A DNA stretch of 27,175 nt from UBA1361 sp035647455 (GTDB taxonomy: Bacteria > Bacillota_I > Bacilli_A > RFN20 > CAG-826), in assembly GCA_035647455.1 (NCBI GenBank), contig DASRNI010000027.1, positions 1-27,175 on the forward strand. The letters are read 5' to 3'. Of the stretch, positions 22,836 to 27,175 are shown one piece after another. The position numbers were made by a program, and so were the translations under genes. A model generated the notes under the pieces. It had not been told where the DNA came from, did not search any database, and saw only the letters and a list, made by a program, of their open reading frames with translations. How positions within the stretch are numbered: the stretch's first letter is position 1; each line of letters starts with the position of its first letter.

Positions 22836-24017
22836 TTACTTCAGTTTTAAATAACGATTCATAATCGTCGTGTAATCTTTTAAATACGTTTCTTTGTTAA
22901 ATAAATGTGTTGAATAATTATGCAGTTCACGTGGTTTTTGGGCGAGTTCACTAATCTTTTTACTTAAGTAAAGATGATCGCGGTCACTTACTTTCGTAAT
23001 TCCCTTGTGTTCGCTCCAAAGTTCAAGTTTCGAGTCAAGTCCGATAAAAATAATCGGCTTTTTCGCCGCAAGCGCGCTCGCGGTTTTTAACGGTAAAGCA
23101 GTACTTATAATGCCCGGTAAAATCGAGATTAAGTTAACGTCACTAGTTTTATAAATAAGCGCACTTTCTGCGACTTTAAGCGGCGCATAAAATGTCGTAT
23201 TAACAATATTTTCATCTTTAATCCTGGCGCTAATTCGTGCAGCCTGGCTCCCTTCACCAAAAATATGGAAGGCGATGTAAGGATCATTTAAGAGATGTTT
23301 AGCCGCGGCTAAGATAACATCGACATCTTGCACGTAGCCAATATTACCAGCGTAGACAACATTAAATTTATTTTCGTTAAAAAACGGATTCTTTTTATGG
23401 GGAAACATTTTGACATTACTAATATCAAAGTTATAAATAACATTCAGCTTATCCGCGTACTTCCCTTTCCGTAAAAGTGTGTCACGCATTGTTTGACTAA
23501 TTGTCACAATCTCCGTTGCCCGCTTTAAACTTTTCTTTTGGAAAAAGTTAAAAAAGTGGTAAAACGGATTGCGCCGTTTGAAAATGTTGTTTGGGTAAAT
23601 ATCTTGCACGTTATAAATCACCGGAATCTTTTTCCGCGCGGCATACTTCGTAACAAGATAACTATAAAGGAGCGGCGGATTACTGGAAACAAAGATTAAA
23701 TCACTATCAAGTTTGCGTAAGTAACGGCTAAGATTAGTGCTGACACTAATGTAGCGACGGAGTAAATTCCATTTTGAAAAGTTTTCGGGCAGATAAGTAA
23801 AACACTTCACGCGGTGAATAAAAAGGTTTTGTTGCCGTTCAATCGTTGTATTTAAGTACTTTTCAATGTCAACTTTACTTAAACCACGAGTCGGGTTTGG
23901 CGTAACAATGTTCACCGTAAAGCCTTTGGCTAAATAGTAATCGATTAATGGTTGAAATAAATAGTTGATTGTTGGTTTTTCCGGCTCATAATAGAAGAGC
24001 ATAAACGTAATCTTCAT
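22836..24017 (-). CDS. Glycosyltransferase family 4 protein
   Basis: 393 residues. The N-terminal Rossmann half (MLFYYEPEKPTINYLFQPLI, IFVSSNPPLL, PVIYNVQDIYP) and the C-terminal GT-B half (FNVVYAGNIGYVQDVDVIL, FHIFGEGSQ, APLKVAESALIYKTSDVNLI) match WbuB/GT4 enzymes that move a sugar from a nucleotide sugar to lipid or polysaccharide acceptors at the cytoplasmic face. The usual ExxxxxxxE is only approximate (the region around ALPLKTASALAAKKPI lacks a strong first Glu), so activity is not certain. There is no clear SD; an extended -10 (TGCTAAAAT at 24025-24033) ends 7 bases before the ATG, suggesting a leaderless mRNA. No polysaccharide cluster surrounds it; it sits between tRNA genes. Confidence 0.88.
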   Translation of the reverse strand: MKITFMLFYYEPEKPTINYLFQPLIDYYLAKGFTVNIVTPNPTRGLSKVDIEKYLNTTIERQQNLFIHRVKCFTYLPENFSKWNLLRRYISVSTNLSRYLRKLDSDLIFVSSNPPLLYSYLVTKYAARKKIPVIYNVQDIYPNNIFKRRNPFYHFFNFFQKKSLKRATEIVTISQTMRDTLLRKGKYADKLNVIYNFDISNVKMFPHKKNPFFNENKFNVVYAGNIGYVQDVDVILAAAKHLLNDPYIAFHIFGEGSQAARISARIKDENIVNTTFYAPLKVAESALIYKTSDVNLISILPGIISTALPLKTASALAAKKPIIFIGLDSKLELWSEHKGITKVSDRDHLYLSKKISELAQKPRELHNYSTHLFNKETYLKDYTTIMNRYLKLK

Positions 24018-24024
24018 ATCTTAT

Positions 24025-24033
24025 ATTTTAGCA
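24025..24033 (-). promoter_or_regulatory. Extended -10 of the GT4 gene, leaderless-type spacing
   Basis: TGCTAAAAT on the minus strand is an extended -10 element, 7 bases from the ATG at 24015-24017. No good -35 or Shine-Dalgarno is present. Confidence 0.5.
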
Positions 24034-24082
24034 TAAAGAACAGTATTAATAATGTTCGACATGTTTCCCAAAAATAAAAAAA

Positions 24083-24159
24083 TGGCGCGCTCAGGAAGAC
24101 TTGAACTCCCAACCTCTAGATTCGTAGTCTAGCACTCTATCCAGTTGAGCTATGAGCGC
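24083..24159 (-). tRNA. tRNA-Arg (ACG)
   Basis: Loop CTACGAA; acceptor GCGCTCA/TGAGCGC, G73, CCA encoded. The A34 is the wobble adenosine usually converted to inosine. It stands alone with its own promoter. Confidence 0.95.
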
Positions 24160-24168
24160 GTCATTAGT

Positions 24169-24196
24169 ATTATAAACAAACTAAATATTTTTGCAA
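24169..24196 (-). promoter_or_regulatory. Promoter of tRNA-Arg
   Basis: TTGCAA (24191-24196), a 16-base spacer and consensus TATAAT (24169-24174) on the minus strand, 9 bases before the tRNA. Confidence 0.75.
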
Positions 24197-24207
24197 GGGT
24201 TCTAGTG

Positions 24208-24933
24208 TTATTCACCGTACTTTTCAAAAAGCATTGCCCCGTATTCGTTCGTCACGTTTTTAAAATGTTCGGCAATTTCGTCTCGCGTTAAGTTTTTGTC
24301 ATATAGCGGTTTAACGTATTCTTTTTTGCCGATATAAAGGGCATTATGTTTTTTCGAGTAATAAAGCGGATAAATTGGAATGTCGATGTTCTTCTGTTTG
24401 TAATAACGTTCATGAAGTAAAGCAAAGCCGCCGTTATAGCCGACTAATTCATCTTTATACCCGGCTGTGCTATCTTCGGGGAAAATTAAGATGCCAATAC
24501 CCGCGTCAAGTGCATCGATACTATTTTTAATCGTATAACTTAACCGTAAATCTTGGTACGTCGGAATAAGCTGCATGCCGCGGTAAAGCATTTTGCTAAT
24601 CACCGCTAAAAGTGTTGCTAAAATAAACGATTTAAACTTTTTGTAACCAATTTTTTGCTGATAAAAAACGTAATAAAGATATTTCCACCGTGTTGGATAG
24701 TTCCCAACCATTTCATAAGTTCCCCACGGGACGATAAAGGTTGGCATATAAAGCGAAAGCGTAATTGGCCCGCTTGCACCGCTATGGTTACTTAAAAAGA
24801 TTGCATTCTTTTCAACCGGTTCATCATTTAAGTCAATAATTACTGGTGACTTTTTAAAAAGTTTTACAATTCCGCGAAACGGCCGGAAAATTGGTCCGTA
24901 CTTTGTGCGAAATTTTCTTCTGCGTCTATTCAT
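24208..24933 (-). CDS. PlsC-like acyltransferase, atypical HX4D motif
   Basis: 241 residues, similar in plan to 1-acylglycerol-3-phosphate acyltransferases, which add a fatty acid to lysophosphatidic acid at the membrane. Motif I reads FLSNHSGASGP with H50, but the residue five after it is Gly, not the catalytic Asp of HX4D. Motif III, normally FPEGT, reads FPEDSTAGY (151-159). A hydrophobic stretch (about 101-122) lies between. A family with NHxGAxGP is known to me as acyltransferase-like, so this may be a variant enzyme; a dead or changed enzyme is possible. Its start overlaps the alkyltransferase gene by 8 bases, with GAGG upstream inside that gene, so it is the last gene of the operon. 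Confidence 0.8.
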   Translation of the reverse strand: MNRRRRKFRTKYGPIFRPFRGIVKLFKKSPVIIDLNDEPVEKNAIFLSNHSGASGPITLSLYMPTFIVPWGTYEMVGNYPTRWKYLYYVFYQQKIGYKKFKSFILATLLAVISKMLYRGMQLIPTYQDLRLSYTIKNSIDALDAGIGILIFPEDSTAGYKDELVGYNGGFALLHERYYKQKNIDIPIYPLYYSKKHNALYIGKKEYVKPLYDKNLTRDEIAEHFKNVTNEYGAMLFEKYGE

Positions 24934-25450
24934 AATACTTGTCCTCGCTTATATTGTACCCTTCGTGAATAAGTAATGCTTTTTTATTGCTTAAGCCGCC
25001 GCCATAGCCGCCAAGTTTATTCCCAGCCGCAACAATGCGGTGGCACGGAATAAAGATTGATAACGGATTTTGTCCAACAGCTGTTCCAACGGCTTGTGCG
25101 CTCATTCGCGAGCGTCCCAGTTCTTTTGCAACTATATTACTTAAGTTACCATAAGTAACTAGTTCACCCAAACGAAGTGTTTTAAGATTTGCCCAAACTG
25201 TTGCTTGAAAAGCCGTCCCGTTTGTGACGTGCGGCAGTGTGAATTCTTGATCAACCCCATCAAAATATTTATCAAGCCACGCTTTTGCCGCTTGTAAAAC
25301 TGGTAAGTTTTCATTTAAAACAGCACCTTTAAAAAAGTCACGCTCAACTTCATTTTTAAAACTTGCAAAAATAAGTGCCGATTCAGTGCTAAATACGTAA
25401 AACGGGGCAAATGGAGTTTCGTAAATAAAATAATAAAGTTTTTGAGTCAT
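24926..25450 (-). CDS. ogt: Methylated-DNA--protein-cysteine methyltransferase
   Basis: 174 residues. It repairs O6-alkylguanine by moving the alkyl group irreversibly to its own Cys. The active site PCHRIV is at 135-140 with C136; the helix-turn-helix that enters the minor groove is SRMSAQAVG (114-122) with R115; the GGYGGGLSNKKALL binding-loop end follows the active site. The N-terminal ~75 residues form the usual less conserved domain. Length is typical of Ogt/MGMT. SD AGGAG lies 6 bases before the ATG; it is 26 bases after the hydrolase stop and overlaps the acyltransferase gene. Confidence 0.94.
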   Translation of the reverse strand: MTQKLYYFIYETPFAPFYVFSTESALIFASFKNEVERDFFKGAVLNENLPVLQAAKAWLDKYFDGVDQEFTLPHVTNGTAFQATVWANLKTLRLGELVTYGNLSNIVAKELGRSRMSAQAVGTAVGQNPLSIFIPCHRIVAAGNKLGGYGGGLSNKKALLIHEGYNISEDKYYE

Positions 25451-25476
25451 AACTACTCCTAAATTTGCTTTTAAAG

Positions 25477-26298
25477 TTAAATAACGTACTTTTTCGTTTC
25501 TTTATTAATAAAACCTAAAACAAGGCTCACGAAAAGACCGGGTCGTTCGTACATTGAAGCGTGACCGGCGTTTTCAATTACAATATGATCACTATTTTTA
25601 ATTCTTTCCGCTAAAAAGACTTGTTCTTCAATTGGCGTTAAATAGTCTTGACGACTACTCACAATCAGCGTTTCTTGAGTGATTAAAGTAAGTTTACTCC
25701 GTACATCATGGTTTTCTGCGCTTTTTGTGAGTCGGACAAAACCGTCAACAATTGTTTTATTACTAAAAAGCGGCACGAGGATCTTTTCGCGGTTTTTCAT
25801 CCATTCAAGATTTTTTTCGTAAAACGCCGGCGAATAAATCATCGGAATACTTGTTAAGTAGTAAGCGTGACCATTCCCGCTTTCGGCCGCGTAATTCCAC
25901 GCGTCACCGATATCTTTAAGCCAAGGTGACGTATAGGCCGCGCTATTAAAAAGAGCAATCCGTGTTGCATATTCCGGGTACTTTACAACAAACTGTAAAA
26001 GTACTTCGGCACCATAACTTATGCCCACAATTGGTAAACTTTTAATTTTTAAGTGATCGAGTAAAGCTTTAACAACTTCAACTTGCAAGTCTTGTGTATA
26101 ACTTTCACGCGCTTTACTACTTTGCCCTTGATCAAGAAAGTCGACAAGAATCAGTGTATTATCGCGGGAAAACTCTTCTATAAACGGAACCCACGACTTT
26201 GTCGACATCATAATCCCGTTTAAAAGAAGAAACGGTTTCTTACCGTTGCCATAGACTTCATAATGAAAGTCGTAATCGTTATATTTAAACGTTGCCAT
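25477..26298 (-). CDS. Alpha/beta hydrolase
   Basis: 273 residues with the full catalytic triad: nucleophile elbow GISYG (92-96, S94), acid D218 in SRQDYLTP, and H246 in NAGHASMY. LLLNGIMMSTKSW (24-36) supplies the oxyanion region, and LVDFLDQGQSS (51-61) is the usual DxxGxGxS relative. There is no signal peptide, so it is cytoplasmic. It could be a thioesterase, lactonase or esterase; sequence alone does not decide. Its ATG shares a base with the CoA-transferase stop (TAATG), so it is translationally coupled, and a CoA-linked or acyl substrate is a reasonable guess. Confidence 0.9.
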   Translation of the reverse strand: MATFKYNDYDFHYEVYGNGKKPFLLLNGIMMSTKSWVPFIEEFSRDNTLILVDFLDQGQSSKARESYTQDLQVEVVKALLDHLKIKSLPIVGISYGAEVLLQFVVKYPEYATRIALFNSAAYTSPWLKDIGDAWNYAAESGNGHAYYLTSIPMIYSPAFYEKNLEWMKNREKILVPLFSNKTIVDGFVRLTKSAENHDVRSKLTLITQETLIVSSRQDYLTPIEEQVFLAERIKNSDHIVIENAGHASMYERPGLFVSLVLGFINKETKKYVI

Positions 26299-27050
26299 TA
26301 TTTTTTCCCCGGATGAAGACCTAGCTTAACGGCTTCGTTAAAAAGTTCTTCACGGAATTTTGGATGCGCAATACTAATTAAAAGTTCAACGCGTTCGGGC
26401 ACGGTTGTCCCCGTTAAATGCACAACACCGTACTCGGTAACAACGTGATCAACGTCATTACGTGAAAGGGTAACCGCTGCACCAGGCTTTAAGATTGGGA
26501 CAATTTTACTTACTTCTTCGCGTTCACCGGTTTCTGGATTACGAACCATCGCGGTCGAATATAGCGCGATAAAACTTTTGCCGCCCTTACTAAGTTGTGC
26601 GCCGGTGGCAGTGTTAACTTGACCACCAGTACCGCTAAATTGGCGGACACCAATAGATTCGCTTGCACATTGACCCATTAAGTCAATTTCTAGTGTCGAG
26701 TTAATCGAAATTTGGTTATCATTTTGCCCAATAACGTACGGATCATTGATGTAATGGCCGTCGAGAATTTGCACAACAGGATTATCATCGATAAAGTCAT
26801 AAAGTTCTTGTGTACCAAGCGCGAAACATGCAACCATTTTACCTTGATGCGTCTTTTTGTACTTACCGCTAATTGCCCCAGCTTGATAAAGTTTCATAAA
26901 GCCGGTTGTGAGCATTTCCGTATGCACACCAAGATCTTTTTTATTCACAAGGGCACTAGCGACGGCATTTGGTATCCCGCCAATCCCCAGTTGGAGACAG
27001 TCACCGTCATTAATCATTTCAGCAATATAGTTACCGATGATTTTTTGCAC
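26298..27050 (-). CDS. CoA-transferase C-terminal half (4-hydroxybutyrate/acetyl-CoA hydrolase family), N-terminal domain absent
   Basis: 250 residues aligning by eye with only the second half of the ~430-residue acetyl-CoA hydrolase/4-hydroxybutyrate CoA-transferase family: LQLGIGGIPNAVA (19-31), GVHTEMLTTGF (41-51) with the Glu (E45) that forms the CoA thioester intermediate in this family, NDPYVIGQNDNQISINS, DLMGQCASESIGVRQFSGTGGQ, and STAMVRNP. The start is a GTG at 27050 with no strong SD, and a TAG lies in the same frame at 27081-27083. Upstream of that stop is what looks like the end of another protein, not the missing domain. It may be a truncated gene or one half of a split enzyme. 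The hydrolase downstream is coupled through TAATG. Confidence 0.85.
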   Translation of the reverse strand: MQKIIGNYIAEMINDGDCLQLGIGGIPNAVASALVNKKDLGVHTEMLTTGFMKLYQAGAISGKYKKTHQGKMVACFALGTQELYDFIDDNPVVQILDGHYINDPYVIGQNDNQISINSTLEIDLMGQCASESIGVRQFSGTGGQVNTATGAQLSKGGKSFIALYSTAMVRNPETGEREEVSKIVPILKPGAAVTLSRNDVDHVVTEYGVVHLTGTTVPERVELLISIAHPKFREELFNEAVKLGLHPGKK

Positions 27051-27080
27051 TTGTCTACTTTTCTTTTGTTTTAGTCGGCA

Positions 27081-27175
27081 CTAAAGCTTAATTTTCATTG
27101 TGTGGTAGTTAAATGTTGTAAAGCCGCCTTCTCGTGTCGAGATGAAGACTTCTTGCTTCACATCATCAACCGTAA
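27081..27175 (-). CDS. C-terminal end of an unidentified protein (partial at window edge)
   Basis: A frame open to the window edge ends at TAG 27081-27083. The last ~30 residues are mostly beta-like, with VFISTREGGFTTFNYHTMKI, and do not resemble the N-terminal domain of CoA-transferases. It is in the same frame as the CoA-transferase ORF that follows, separated by the stop and nine sense codons before GTG. It is likely the preceding gene of the operon; the family is not recognised. Confidence 0.5.
   Translation of the reverse strand, partial: TVDDVKQEVFISTREGGFTTFNYHTMKIKL

Noticed and set aside
1..27175. CRISPR array or retron-type repeats.
   Set aside because: No regularly spaced repeats with unique spacers and no reverse transcriptase or Cas motifs were seen on either strand.

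Overview
The window looks like chromosomal DNA of a low-GC, Gram-positive-related bacterium of the Bacillota/Mycoplasmatota (Tenericutes) kind. Supporting signs are AT-rich intergenic regions, Shine-Dalgarno starts, sigma-A-like -35/-10 boxes, lipobox lipoproteins rather than outer-membrane proteins, and short hairpin terminators with T-runs. TGA is used as a stop (for example at the end of the hydantoinase gene) and Trp is TGG, so this is the standard bacterial code and not the Mycoplasma code. No genus is claimed. No rRNA, CRISPR array or recognisable IS element is present.

Left part (1-7.7 kb): the end of an ABC ATPase and its ABC-2 permease; a membrane protein with a leaderless-type promoter; a DUF697-like membrane protein; a two-gene operon of a hydantoinase/oxoprolinase-like ATPase and a zinc-dependent histone-deacetylase-fold amidohydrolase; and, divergent from it, a Prx6-type peroxiredoxin with a clear promoter and terminator.

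Middle (7.2-18.4 kb) is more accessory and surface-directed. It has a small phage-like protein and a PD-(D/E)XK-like protein separated by a 23-bp palindrome. Next is a lipoprotein pair, one member of which joins a collagen-like stalk to InlB-type and GLUG repeats. Then come a Ste24-type M48 protease, a lipoprotein plus aldose 1-epimerase pair, and a large secreted CotH-kinase protein with a carbohydrate-binding-like N-terminal module. Near-identical palindromes overlap the likely promoters of the protease and of the CotH gene.

Right part (18.5-27.2 kb): a cls-Nudix-tRNA-His transcription unit; a RhuM-Doc(Fic) fusion gene bracketed by a 33-bp direct repeat; a tRNA cluster (Pro, Ala, Met, Ile2, then Ser from its own promoter); a GT4 glycosyltransferase; tRNA-Arg; and a tight leftward operon with a CoA-transferase lacking its N-terminal half, an alpha/beta hydrolase, an O6-alkylguanine-DNA methyltransferase and an atypical PlsC-like acyltransferase.

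The best candidates for something new are the RhuM-Doc cassette with its start-site inverted repeat and flanking repeats, the paired palindromic operators, the HDAC/hydantoinase operon, and the half-length CoA-transferase. All functions are inferred from motifs read by eye; no database search was run.
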